Below are positions 7,062 to 15,419 of a DNA stretch of 34,134 nucleotides, in pieces; position 1 is the stretch's first letter; the number at the start of each line of letters is the position of its first letter. This DNA comes from an uncultured Anaerolineae bacterium (GTDB lineage Bacteria; Chloroflexota; Anaerolineae; Anaerolineales; Villigracilaceae). Both the position numbers and the translations under genes were made by a program. The notes below the pieces were generated by a model, which saw nothing but the letters and a program-made list of their open reading frames with translations, did no database searches and was not told the DNA's origin. The stretch covers positions 1 through 34,134 of the forward strand of contig CAIMZS010000058.1 in the NCBI GenBank assembly GCA_903846015.1, in the 5' to 3' direction.

Positions 7062-7982
7062 ATGAAGATACTAAAATTCATAATCAAGCGTATCCTCGTT
7101 TCGGTGTTGATGATTTATGTCCTGGTGACCATCTCCTTTTTTATGGTCAAACTGATTCCAGGCAGCCCGTTTACGAGTGAAAAAATGCAGGCTGGCAACA
7201 AAGCCGCCATTTACGCGTATTATGGGTTAGATAAACCAGTGCAGGAACAGTATTTTACTTATTTGGGGAACCTGCTCAAAGGCGACCTGGGTATTTCTTA
7301 TAAACTCAGGGCCATCTCGGTCAATCGAATCATTGCAAGCGCATTTCCATATTCCCTGGATCTGGGGGTTAGAGCTATTGTCTTCGCATTAACCATGGGC
7401 TTATTGCTGGGTATTATTGCCGCCTACCAACGCGGCAAAGCCATGGATACCTTTGCCATGATCATCGCAATTATCGGCACTTCAGTGCCATCTTTTATTA
7501 TCGGGTTTTTTGTTCAGTATATCTTTGCAGTTAAATTGAAGTGGTTTCCGGTGGCACAGTATGAAAGCCTGGCGCATACCGTCTTGCCAACCCTGGCGCT
7601 CGGCCTGGGCATTCTTGCCACAATCTCCAAATACACACGCTCGAGTATGCTGGAGGTGATTTCCTCCGATTATGTAAAAACCGCTGATTCCAAAGGCCTT
7701 TCAAAGCTGCGCATCATTGTCGTGCATCAACTCAGAAATGCGCTCATGCCTGTCATCACGCTGCTCGGTCCCATCGTAGCCAGCGAAATCACGGGAACTT
7801 TTGTGGTTGAGAATGTGTTTGCGATTCCAGGGCTAGGCAGGCATTACGTCACTTCTGTGCAGAACCTGGACTACACTTTGATCACGGGGCTGACGATATT
7901 TTTTGCGGTCATCCTTGTGACGATGAACCTGATTGTTGATATCGTCTATGCGTTGATTGACCCGCGCATAAAACTGGATTGA
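7062..7982 (+). CDS. ABC transporter permease, DppB/OppB type
   Basis: This inner-membrane subunit forms half of the peptide-type ABC importer channel. It begins with the characteristic KFIIKRILVSVLMIYVLVTISFFMVKLIPGSPF, a first membrane helix followed by the external P-G-x-P loop, and about six helices are visible. The cytoplasmic EAA-type coupling loop is at about residues 200-230 (DYVKTADSKGLSKLRII then LRNALMPVIT). Length, 306 residues, is normal. The start ATG has only a weak upstream purine stretch (GAAACGGATC). It follows the hairpin at 6989-7027 and is read together with the second permease gene. Confidence 0.93.
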   Translation: MKILKFIIKRILVSVLMIYVLVTISFFMVKLIPGSPFTSEKMQAGNKAAIYAYYGLDKPVQEQYFTYLGNLLKGDLGISYKLRAISVNRIIASAFPYSLDLGVRAIVFALTMGLLLGIIAAYQRGKAMDTFAMIIAIIGTSVPSFIIGFFVQYIFAVKLKWFPVAQYESLAHTVLPTLALGLGILATISKYTRSSMLEVISSDYVKTADSKGLSKLRIIVVHQLRNALMPVITLLGPIVASEITGTFVVENVFAIPGLGRHYVTSVQNLDYTLITGLTIFFAVILVTMNLIVDIVYALIDPRIKLD

Positions 7983-8046
7983 ACTCAACACCCTCAAAAA
8001 GTGATAAACGGGAGATTATTGTCTCCAGAAAGGAATGCAGGCCAAA

Positions 8047-8988
8047 ATGGAAATACACACGGATCCCAATGGTTTGGCACTTGATAGTGGCCTGTATGCA
8101 CCTGTTGGCGTAAAGGCCGATGAGGTCGATCATATCAAGCGCAAGAGTCTTACCTATCTTCAAGATGCGCTGCGCCGTTTCAAAGATAACAAGGCAGCGG
8201 TAGCCGGCATGATCTTGTTGACAGCTCTATTCCTGCTTTCATTTTTCGGCCCGTTCATGGTGCAATATTCTTATAATAAAATCGATTTACTCTCAGCAAA
8301 CCGGGATCCGAGCTTTTTGCATTGGTTTGGAACTGACGAATTAGGCCGGGATATGTGGGCCAGGGTTTGGACGGGGGGCCAAATTTCCATTTTGATCGGT
8401 TTGATTGCCGCGCTTCTCCAAGCTTCGATTGGAATTGTCCTGGGAAGTATTGCCGGCTTTGTGGGTGGCAAAGTCGACGACTTTATTATGCGCATGGTGG
8501 AATTCTTGATGGCTTTTCCCTACCTGGTCTGGGTCACGTTGCTGATGATGGTTACCGGTTCGGGCATCCTGCCGATGATCCTGGCGCTGACCCTGACTGG
8601 CTGGCTTTCAATGGCCAGGCTAGTACGTGGACAGATCCTGGCGCTAAAAAACGAGGATTACGTGCTGGCTGCACGTTCACTGGGATCGGATGGCGGGCGG
8701 ATTGTGCGAAGGCATATGATCCCAAATATGATGGGTGTGATCATCGTAAATATGACTTTCGCTATACCCGGAGCGATTTTTTCAGAAGCATTCTTGAGCT
8801 TTATTGGTATCGGCATAAAATCACCGCAGACATCCTGGGGGCTGCTGGTGAGTATCGGCATGAAGCAAATCTACACTTACCCGCTCAGGTTATTTTTACC
8901 GAGCATCATGATCAGCCTGACCATGCTTTCCTTGCAGTTAATCGGTGATGGGCTACGGGATGCCCTTGACCCCAAGCTGCGGCGTTGA
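8047..8988 (+). CDS. ABC transporter permease, DppC/OppC type
   Basis: This is the second channel subunit. After about 40 cytoplasmic residues it has the OppC_N helix and the block ALRRFKDNKAAVAGMILL. The segments HWFGTDELGRDMWARVWTGG and DDFIMRMVEFLMAFPYLVW are DppC signatures, and the coupling loop is DYVLAARSLGSDGGRIVRRH. The last helix ends with DGLRDALDPKLRR, normal for the family. An upstream in-frame ATG at 8035 touches AAAGGA directly, too close to be used, so the ATG at 8047 is preferred. Sixty-four bases separate it from the first permease gene. Confidence 0.92.
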   Translation: MEIHTDPNGLALDSGLYAPVGVKADEVDHIKRKSLTYLQDALRRFKDNKAAVAGMILLTALFLLSFFGPFMVQYSYNKIDLLSANRDPSFLHWFGTDELGRDMWARVWTGGQISILIGLIAALLQASIGIVLGSIAGFVGGKVDDFIMRMVEFLMAFPYLVWVTLLMMVTGSGILPMILALTLTGWLSMARLVRGQILALKNEDYVLAARSLGSDGGRIVRRHMIPNMMGVIIVNMTFAIPGAIFSEAFLSFIGIGIKSPQTSWGLLVSIGMKQIYTYPLRLFLPSIMISLTMLSLQLIGDGLRDALDPKLRR

Positions 8989-9012
8989 TGCGGAAAAGGA
9001 AGGAGAGTATTG

Positions 9013-10056
9013 ATGACCAGCCATAATATCCTTGAAGTGAAAGATCTGACTGTCTCGTTTGAAACTTATGCGGGCGAAGTGCAGGCTGTCAGAGGCGTAA
9101 GCTTTGAGGTCGAGCGCAACGAGATCATCGCCATTGTCGGCGAATCCGGCAGTGGCAAAAGTGTAATGACCCAATCGCTGGTAAAGCTTCTCCCCTCCCC
9201 GCCAGCCGTGATCAAGCGGGGCAGTGTCATCCTGGATGGCAAGGATATTTCATCTTATAACTTTAACCAGTTGAGAAACATCAAGGGCAAGGAGATTGCT
9301 TTCGTTTTCCAGGACCCCATGACCAGTCTCAATCCGACGATCAAAGTCGGCAGCCAGATTATCGAAGGCATCCGGGCACACATAAGAATAAGCCGCAGGG
9401 AAGCCTCAGGGCGGGCGCTCGAACTGCTTCGGAATGCCGGTATTCCGGACCCGGAAAAGCGTATGGAGCAATACCCTTATGAACTATCGGGCGGCATGCG
9501 TCAAAGGGTGATGATCGCCATCGCCATTGCGATGAATCCCAAACTTTTAATTGCGGACGAACCCACAACGGCGCTGGATGTCACGATTCAGTCTCAAATA
9601 TTGGGGACGCTGAAAGACCTTAATAAGCAACTTGGCATGTCGGTGATCCTGATCACGCACGATATGGGTATTGTGGCAAACATGGCCCAACGAGTGATCG
9701 TGATGTATGGCGGCAAGATCGTGGAAACCGGCCATGTTATTGAAATATTTGAATCTCCACAGCATCCGTACACCCGCAGTTTGTTAGCGTCAGTACCGCG
9801 TCTTGATGCCGATACAAGCAAACCTCTGGAATACATCATGGGGTCACCGCCAGACATGATTGAACCGCCGACCGGCTGCCCTTTTGCGCCGCGCTGCCGG
9901 TTTTCCATGAAAATTTGCCAGAAGCAAATGCCTGGATGTTTTGACTATGGAGATGGGCATAAGGTTTATTGCCATCTTTTAGATGAAGGCGCTAAAGATC
10001 AGAGGCACCGTTTCATTAATTCATATTCGGAAACCAATCTGGTCGAGGTGAAATGA
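9013..10056 (+). CDS. ABC transporter ATP-binding protein, OppD/DppD type
   Basis: This cytoplasmic ATPase powers import through the two permeases. Motifs in order: Walker A GESGSGKS near residue 42, Q-loop FQDPMTSLNP, signature LSGGMRQRV, Walker B LLIADEPTTALDV and the switch histidine in LITHDMG. The C-terminus carries the oligopeptide/dipeptide extension with cysteines (CPFAPRCRFSMKICQK), which in relatives can hold an iron-sulfur cluster. AGGAG at 9001-9005 is seven bases before the ATG at 9013, which decides the start over the TTG at 9010. The stop overlaps the next gene's ATG. Confidence 0.94.
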   Translation: MTSHNILEVKDLTVSFETYAGEVQAVRGVSFEVERNEIIAIVGESGSGKSVMTQSLVKLLPSPPAVIKRGSVILDGKDISSYNFNQLRNIKGKEIAFVFQDPMTSLNPTIKVGSQIIEGIRAHIRISRREASGRALELLRNAGIPDPEKRMEQYPYELSGGMRQRVMIAIAIAMNPKLLIADEPTTALDVTIQSQILGTLKDLNKQLGMSVILITHDMGIVANMAQRVIVMYGGKIVETGHVIEIFESPQHPYTRSLLASVPRLDADTSKPLEYIMGSPPDMIEPPTGCPFAPRCRFSMKICQKQMPGCFDYGDGHKVYCHLLDEGAKDQRHRFINSYSETNLVEVK

Positions 10057-11024
10057 TGGCTATTCCCGAATATATGCTCGAGGTATCTCACCTTTGCAAA
10101 TATTTTGAGTTAAAAGGGGGAACCATCCTAAAAGCTGTGGATGATGTTTCCTTCGAAATCAAGCCGGGCGAGATCATGGGCCTTGTGGGTGAATCCGGCT
10201 GTGGAAAATCCACCCTGGGACGCACGGTAAAACAGCTGTATCAACCTACCTCCGGAACGATCAAATTCAAGGGCGAGCAAGTTGACCCGAAAAATAAGCA
10301 GTATATGAAAAGTTTTGCCCGCAATGCGCAGATGATATTTCAAGATCCTTATTCTTCGCTTGATCCTCGCATGACAGTCGCGGAGATCATCGCTGAGGGG
10401 ATGGAAATCCACAATATGTATTCTGCGCAGGACAGGCGCAACCGTGTAAATGAGCTTTTGGGGTTGGTGGGCCTGAGCGATGAACACGCCAGCCGCTTTC
10501 CAAGCGAATTCTCGGGCGGTCAGAGGCAGCGAATTGGAATAGCGCGCGCCCTGGCAGTTTCACCTGAGTTCATTGTCTGCGATGAGCCGATCTCCGCACT
10601 GGATGTATCCATTCAGGCGCAGATTGTCAATTTATTCAAGGAACTACGGCAAAGGTTAAAACTGACTTACTTATTTATTGCCCATGACCTTTCGATGGTG
10701 AAGTACATTTCAGACAAAGTCGCCGTGATGTATTTGGGCAAGATTGTTGAAATTTCGAATTCGAGCGAAATCTACCGAAACCCGGTACATCCATACACCG
10801 AGTTTCTGCTCTCCTCCATCCCCATTCCCAACCCAAGGGTTGAAGCAGCTCGCAAACACATCGACGTCTCGGATGAAATGCCAAGCCCCATTAATCTACC
10901 GAAGGGGTGCAGCTTTCGACCGCGTTGTCGCTATGCTACTGAAGAATGCGCATTTATTGCCCCTACATTAATTGAAGTTGAACCAGGTCACTTTGCAGCC
11001 TGCAACAGGGCAGCGAAGGAATAG
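10053..11024 (+). CDS. ABC transporter ATP-binding protein, OppF/DppF type
   Basis: This is the second ATPase of the importer and forms a heterodimer with the preceding protein. It has Walker [11 protein letters not shown]-loop [14 protein letters not shown], signature [15 protein letters not shown], Walker [15 protein letters not shown] and switch histidine FIAHDLS. The C-terminal tail [14 protein letters not shown] matches the oligopeptide-type extension. The start overlaps the oppD-like stop as ATGA, with GAGGTG just upstream; a second ATG three bases on is equally possible. With 323 residues it has the usual length. Confidence 0.94.
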   Translation: MMAIPEYMLEVSHLCKYFELKGGTILKAVDDVSFEIKPGEIMGLVGESGCGKSTLGRTVKQLYQPTSGTIKFKGEQVDPKNKQYMKSFARNAQMIFQDPYSSLDPRMTVAEIIAEGMEIHNMYSAQDRRNRVNELLGLVGLSDEHASRFPSEFSGGQRQRIGIARALAVSPEFIVCDEPISALDVSIQAQIVNLFKELRQRLKLTYLFIAHDLSMVKYISDKVAVMYLGKIVEISNSSEIYRNPVHPYTEFLLSSIPIPNPRVEAARKHIDVSDEMPSPINLPKGCSFRPRCRYATEECAFIAPTLIEVEPGHFAACNRAAKE

Positions 11025-11085
11025 TCCCTGATAACCATGCTCTTTGATTTTTCCTAATTAATTCTTGGCCCCGAAGGAGATCAAT

Positions 11086-12273
11086 ATGTTTTCTAAACCG
11101 ATGCTGGAAAAGCGAATGCAACGCGCGATTGCCGCGCTGAATGAATTCGACGTGGATGTCTGGGTGATGCTTGGAAGAGAAACTCATTTCACAGCCGAAC
11201 CTGCCCTGCTGTATCTGCTGCCGGCTGCGGTTCTACCACTGTGTGCGCTGGTAATCACCAAAAAAGGTGAAAGTGTTTGCCTGGTCGGGGCTTTGGATGC
11301 TGAAGAAGTCGAAACCTATGGAGCCGTAAATGAAGTCATTTCCTATCGGGTTGATTTTGAAGCCCAATTGGTTGACATTCTTAAGCGCTTTATGCCAGCG
11401 CATAAAATCGCGCTGGATTACTCCGAGGTGGATCCCTCCGCTGACGGGTTATCTTATACCCAATACAAGCGGCTGATACGTAGTTTTGATGCGGTGGGGT
11501 TTAAAGGTGAATTCTTGTCTGCCTGCAATATTATGAAACGGGTGCGGGCGCAGAAATCTCCGGAAGAAGTCGCGGGAATCGAACGTACTGTGCTGGCAGC
11601 GATGAAAATTTATGATTCTTCCCGCGATTTTATCCGCAGCGGACTCTCAGGCGCAGATATCCAGCGCTATTTCCAATCCAAAGTTCGCGAACTTGACGCC
11701 GATTATTCCTGGCCCAAGCTGGGCAATCCATTCGTATCGATCGGCGCCCGCTCAAGTTACCTGTGCAAGCGCCCGCCAGCCGAACTATTTGCGCAAGCCG
11801 GCGATCTGATTAATGTGGATTTTGGCCTGCGTATCGACGGCTTTGGCTCAGATAACCAGCGTTCATTTTATGTTTTGGGACCAGGCGAGACGTCAGCCCC
11901 GGATGAAGTTCAGAAAGCGTTTGAAGCTGTCCAGGCGGCAATTCGCGCCGCAGTTGCCGCATCTGCGCCGGGAGTTTATACGACCGTCCCAAGGGACAAG
12001 GCGAATGAGGTATTCGCCAAGGCAGGATACCCCAATGTAGGCGGTCTTGGTCATGAAATGGGCACATTTGCCCATGAAGGCGGTATGCGCTGCGGTTCTG
12101 ATTATCCAATTGTTGAACTGGATTGCCATCTTGAAACCGGAATGACGTTTACGATGGAGCCCGCCATTCTGACCTCGCATGGCAGGCTTTGCCAGGAGGA
12201 AGATGTTGTGATCACGGAAAGTGGCTGCCGGTATTTAAGCATTCCCCAAAAAGAGGTATGGCTTGTAAAATAA
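11086..12273 (+). CDS. M24-family metallopeptidase, Xaa-Pro aminopeptidase/dipeptidase type
   Basis: This cytoplasmic peptidase has the pita-bread fold and usually cleaves next to proline. Residues 1-130 form the creatinase-like N-terminal domain, and the catalytic domain starts at about 150 (MKRVRAQKSPEEVAGIE). The metal ligands can be placed: Asp in INVDFGLR, Asp in GFGSDNQR, His in GGLGHEMG, Glu in TFTMEPAIL and Glu in CQEEDVVITE. AAGGAG at 11074-11079 is six bases from this ATG, so the upstream in-frame TTG at 11065 is unlikely. As the last gene of the importer operon it probably processes the imported peptide; proline specificity is inferred from the family only. Confidence 0.9.
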   Translation: MFSKPMLEKRMQRAIAALNEFDVDVWVMLGRETHFTAEPALLYLLPAAVLPLCALVITKKGESVCLVGALDAEEVETYGAVNEVISYRVDFEAQLVDILKRFMPAHKIALDYSEVDPSADGLSYTQYKRLIRSFDAVGFKGEFLSACNIMKRVRAQKSPEEVAGIERTVLAAMKIYDSSRDFIRSGLSGADIQRYFQSKVRELDADYSWPKLGNPFVSIGARSSYLCKRPPAELFAQAGDLINVDFGLRIDGFGSDNQRSFYVLGPGETSAPDEVQKAFEAVQAAIRAAVAASAPGVYTTVPRDKANEVFAKAGYPNVGGLGHEMGTFAHEGGMRCGSDYPIVELDCHLETGMTFTMEPAILTSHGRLCQEEDVVITESGCRYLSIPQKEVWLVK

Positions 12274-12292
12274 CGTGGCCCGCGGCTGCTTC

Positions 12293-12315
12293 GAAGCAAT
12301 CCGATTGCCTTCTTT
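12293..12315 (+). terminator. Weak terminator after the transport operon
   Basis: GAAGCAAT pairs with ATTGCCTTC around CCG, with one bulged C, followed by TTT. The stem is short and the T run is poor, so this is a tentative operon end. Confidence 0.35.
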
Positions 12316-12399
12316 AACGATACTTGAATGAGATCGGCTTCCTGCGGGAACCGGGACTGTCGCAATCTCCGTTTTGACGGGCAGTGCAGCCTCGACTGG

Positions 12400-12462
12400 G
12401 GCAGTGCCGATCGAGAGAAGATTGCCGCGCGGGAGAACGCCGCTCGCTAATGACAGCAGCGA
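12400..12462. repeat. REP-like dispersed palindromic repeat fragment
   Basis: The segment with GAGAAGATTGCCGCGCGG followed by CGCCGCTCGCTAATGACAGC resembles the widespread intergenic repeat of the form GATTGC...GCTCGCAATGACA seen in many genomes. Related GCAATC words lie just before it (12297, 12361). No gene is visible between 12274 and 12531, and this decayed repeat is its main content. The assignment rests on word resemblance only. Confidence 0.35.
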
Positions 12463-12496
12463 GAGGTTGCTGCCGGGCCCATGAACATTCTACATC

Positions 12497-12525
12497 TTGC
12501 CTTTTCAGCGGCAACCCTGTACAAT
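12497..12525 (+). promoter_or_regulatory. Promoter giving a leaderless message
   Basis: TTGCCT at 12497-12502 and TACAAT at 12520-12525 have the ideal 17-base spacing. The ATG at 12532 starts seven bases after the -10 box, where transcription itself should begin. The message would therefore have no leader and no ribosome binding site. Confidence 0.65.
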
Positions 12526-12531
12526 AAATTA

Positions 12532-12771
12532 ATGGACTATCAGATCATGCGCATATTGCTGGCCGTTTATGCAGTGGGGGCGTTTACGCTCGCCATGTTC
12601 TATTTGCGCTACCGGCGCTGCACTCCAATTGAATTTGCTCTTTGGGGGATAGTGGCATTGATTGTGCCAGTGCTCGGGCCGTTCTTTGTGATCGCAGCTC
12701 GCCCAGGCCCCAAGAAGCGCTCCAAGCGGAGCCCTTTGGGACAGCGCGTCACGTCATCCCCGAAAGGATAG
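12532..12771 (+). CDS. Small membrane protein, leaderless
   Basis: The 79-residue protein has two hydrophobic segments, residues 6-25 (IMRILLAVYAVGAFTLAMFY) and 33-54 (FALWGIVALIVPVLGPFFVI), and ends in a basic tail with RPGPKKRSKRS. The second segment, with G-x-x-x-P-x-L-G-P-F, resembles the short membrane hairpins at the N-terminus of phospholipase-D-like (PLDc_N) proteins, but no enzyme domain follows. Function is unknown. The ATG at 12532 fits the promoter exactly; an in-frame ATG at 12481 lies upstream of that promoter and is unlikely. It stands at the head of a three-gene group of membrane proteins. Confidence 0.6.
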   Translation: MDYQIMRILLAVYAVGAFTLAMFYLRYRRCTPIEFALWGIVALIVPVLGPFFVIAARPGPKKRSKRSPLGQRVTSSPKG

Positions 12772-12780
12772 ATAAAACTT

Positions 12781-13272
12781 ATGAAACAAGATCGTTTTCT
12801 AATCGGAATCCTGATTGGGATTGCCGTTCTGGTTGCTGCTGCCCTGGTGGTCTTTTTTACCCGCAAAGACAACCAGGTGTATGTGACTGACGACACTCCC
12901 ACGGGCGTAGTGCAAAACTATGTGGTGGCCCTGTACAAACGGGATTATGAAAAGGCTTATGGTTACCTGGCGGATCTGGAGTATAAGCCCAGCCAAGACC
13001 AATTCCACCAGGCATTCCTGAACCACAACGTTGACCCATCGAATGCCGGTCTCGAAATCGGCTCGGTGGAGATCAGCGGGGATTCGGCCTCGGTGACACT
13101 GTCGACCATTTTCAGCCAGGGGGATCCGTTCGCGAGCGGTTACCGCAACACAGAATATGCTGCGCTGGTGCGTGAGAAGGGGGCATGGAAGATCAAGCAA
13201 ATGCCCTATAATTTTTGGTCTTACGACTGGTACAACGTCAATACGGTTCCAGCCGTTCCCGCAGGCAAATAA
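12781..13272 (+). CDS. Membrane-anchored protein with NTF2-like (DUF4878-type) outer domain
   Basis: Residues 7-26 form one hydrophobic helix after a short positive start (MKQDR), so the protein is probably anchored with its bulk outside. The rest reads as a lipoprotein-like NTF2 fold of the DUF4878 kind: PTGVVQNYVVALYKRDYEKAYGYL, then repeated beta strands, and a closing EKGAWKIKQMPYNFWSY. Such domains are found in secreted bacterial proteins of unknown role. GAAAGGA lies upstream, overlapping the end of the preceding gene. One base separates its stop from the next start. Confidence 0.65.
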   Translation: MKQDRFLIGILIGIAVLVAAALVVFFTRKDNQVYVTDDTPTGVVQNYVVALYKRDYEKAYGYLADLEYKPSQDQFHQAFLNHNVDPSNAGLEIGSVEISGDSASVTLSTIFSQGDPFASGYRNTEYAALVREKGAWKIKQMPYNFWSYDWYNVNTVPAVPAGK

Positions 13273-13273
13273 T

Positions 13274-15193
13274 ATGAAAACCATTCGACGGCTCTATTTT
13301 TACCTGGTTGCGCTGATCAGCGTTGAAGTGGTTGTGTGGGGGCTGATCAACCTGCTGCGCACCATGTTTGCATCCGGGTTGGTTTTTCCTGGGGCGGATG
13401 TCCTGTCCCAGGCGCTGGCACTGATCTTTGTGGGCGTGCCGATCTTTGGTGTGCACTGGCTGTGGGCCCAAAAGGCCTCAGCCGGAGACCCGGAAGAACA
13501 TTCGGCCGGATTGCGCGCCATTTTCCTGTATGCCGTGCTGCTGGCAACGCTGATACCAGTAACGCAGAACATCCTGGCTTTTATTAACCGCACCCTGATG
13601 GAAGGCTCCGGGATTGATCCGTTCCGGTCGCTGGTGGGCGGAGCACAGACCTGGGTAGACAACCTGATAGCGATTGTGCTGAATCTGGTGGCGGCGGGTT
13701 ATTTCTTCAACATCCTGCGCACGAACTGGCGAACCCTGACCGAACGGGAAAGTTTTTCCGATATCCGCCGGGTGTTTCGCTATATCTGGGTGCTATATGC
13801 GCTCTTTCTTACAGTTTTTGGCGTGCAGCAGTTAATCAGCTTTCTTTTCCATCAACCGTCCGTTGCGTTGGGCTACCAGGGGCGCGAGATGTTTGTGAAC
13901 GGCCTGGCATTGACAATAGTGGGCACATCTTTGTGGGTGTATGCCTGGAATGTGTGCCAGCGGGCGCTAGATGAAGCCGGGGAAGCGGCATCGTCACTGC
14001 GTATGGGTGTACTGTACCTGCTGGCTCTGGCAGGCGTGGTGATTGTTTTGAGCACCTCAGCCGTGATCATCGATGTGGCGCTGCGCCAGGTGCTGGGCGC
14101 AGCGCTGTCGTGGAGTGATGTGATCTGGCAGATCAGAGTGCCAGTTTCAGTGGGTGTGCCGTTGGCAGCCATCTGGGGCTACTATGGCAGCTGGCTGTGG
14201 CGCGAAATCGCTTCGGTACGCGACGAAGCCCGCCGGGCAGGGATGAAACGTTTCTACTATTACATTCTGTCACCGATCGGGTTGGTGGCAACCCTGGTGG
14301 GTCTGGCGCTGCTGTTTTCGTTCATCATTGAAATACTGACCGGCAACACGCTGTGGGGTGATGTGCTGCGCCCACGGCTGAGCGGAGCAATTGCCACACT
14401 GCTGGCCGGGCTGCCCTTGTGGCTGGCGGCGTGGAGACCGATGCAGGCCGAGGCGCTTTCCAGCGGGGATATGGGCGACCATGCGCGCCGTTCACTGGTG
14501 CGCCGCGCCTACTTATATCTGGTCATTTTTAGTACGGTAATCGGCGGGATGGTTTCGGCTATCTATCTGGTATATACGATCCTGTTCGGCTTTCTCGATC
14601 ATCGCAGCACCAGTTTTGTGAGCGATGTTTTGAATGGTGTACAAATGTTGGGCTTGTTCGCAGCCTTCCTGCTCTATCATTGGAGCGCGCTGCGCAATGA
14701 TGGCGGACACGCGGCGGATGCGTTGTCTGCACGGCAGGCGCGCTTTGCGGTGTTAATCTTTGAACCGCAAGGCTCCGGGTTTGCTGCGCCGGTGGTAAAT
14801 GCAATCAAACGCTCATCGCCCGCTATTCCGGTGGCAGTGCAGACCGTGGAAGGCGGTATTCCGGAAGGGGCCAATGCGGCGCAAGCAGTGATCATCTCGT
14901 CTGCGCTGGCGCTCGACCCGCCTGAGGCGATCAGATTGTGGCTGAAGGATTTCGGTGGGGCCAGATTGATCGTACCGGTGGAAGCAAAAGGCTGGTTCTG
15001 GCCCGGCGGGGCATTAAAAAACGGCGCGGGAGTGACAGCCCAAATCGTACGCCAATTGGCGGAAGGGCAGGAGGTACGCACTTCCATTGGAACGCCGGCC
15101 TGGCAAGTGGCAGCTTATGTCTTCGTGGCTTTGTTCGGAGCACAAATCCTGTTCGCGTTGATAATGCTGGGTGTCACCTTCATCGCCAGGTAG
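13274..15193 (+). CDS. Multi-repeat DUF5671-type polytopic membrane protein
   Basis: The 639-residue protein is built from at least five diverged copies of a module of about 100-130 residues. Each copy opens with a phrase like IRRLYFYLVALISVEVVVWG, then RRVFRYIWVLYALFLTVFGV, LRMGVLYLLALAGVVIVL, MKRFYYYILSPIGLVATLVG and VRRAYLYLVIFSTVIGGMVS. Each carries about four membrane helices. After the last repeat, residues 520-610 form a soluble part (ARFAVLIFEPQGSGFAAPVV) and one final helix closes the chain. This matches DUF5671 proteins common in Chloroflexota; function is unknown. The ATG at 13274 is one base after the preceding stop, suggesting coupled translation. Confidence 0.75.
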   Translation: MKTIRRLYFYLVALISVEVVVWGLINLLRTMFASGLVFPGADVLSQALALIFVGVPIFGVHWLWAQKASAGDPEEHSAGLRAIFLYAVLLATLIPVTQNILAFINRTLMEGSGIDPFRSLVGGAQTWVDNLIAIVLNLVAAGYFFNILRTNWRTLTERESFSDIRRVFRYIWVLYALFLTVFGVQQLISFLFHQPSVALGYQGREMFVNGLALTIVGTSLWVYAWNVCQRALDEAGEAASSLRMGVLYLLALAGVVIVLSTSAVIIDVALRQVLGAALSWSDVIWQIRVPVSVGVPLAAIWGYYGSWLWREIASVRDEARRAGMKRFYYYILSPIGLVATLVGLALLFSFIIEILTGNTLWGDVLRPRLSGAIATLLAGLPLWLAAWRPMQAEALSSGDMGDHARRSLVRRAYLYLVIFSTVIGGMVSAIYLVYTILFGFLDHRSTSFVSDVLNGVQMLGLFAAFLLYHWSALRNDGGHAADALSARQARFAVLIFEPQGSGFAAPVVNAIKRSSPAIPVAVQTVEGGIPEGANAAQAVIISSALALDPPEAIRLWLKDFGGARLIVPVEAKGWFWPGGALKNGAGVTAQIVRQLAEGQEVRTSIGTPAWQVAAYVFVALFGAQILFALIMLGVTFIAR

Positions 15194-15200
15194 GAAAGGC

Positions 15201-15235
15201 GCTGGCTTGCAAAGTCGCAAGGATGCCAAGAAGGA
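15201..15235. repeat. Dispersed GCAAAGTCGCAA repeat, copy C
   Basis: TTGCAAAGTCGCAAGGATGC and a following CAAGAAGG match the cores of two longer repeats at 28988-29046 and 30624-30681. This copy is the most diverged. Confidence 0.5.
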
Positions 15236-15419
15236 TCAAATGGGCGACCGCACAAAAAACGCGCAGAAAAATCAAAACATCGATAAACGGAGACATGCGG
15301 AGCATTGGTTAATGATGTAAAATAGGTTCCAGAATTAAGAACAATGTTTTATCCTTACATACTGAATTAAGTAAAATCAAGTTAACCATGCTGAGCTTTT
15401 GCTGCAGGAGAGCACGCCG

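Noticed and set aside
8355..8948. A 197-codon plus-strand open frame inside the second permease gene
   Set aside because: It overlaps the DppC-type gene in another frame; only the DppC frame shows family motifs.
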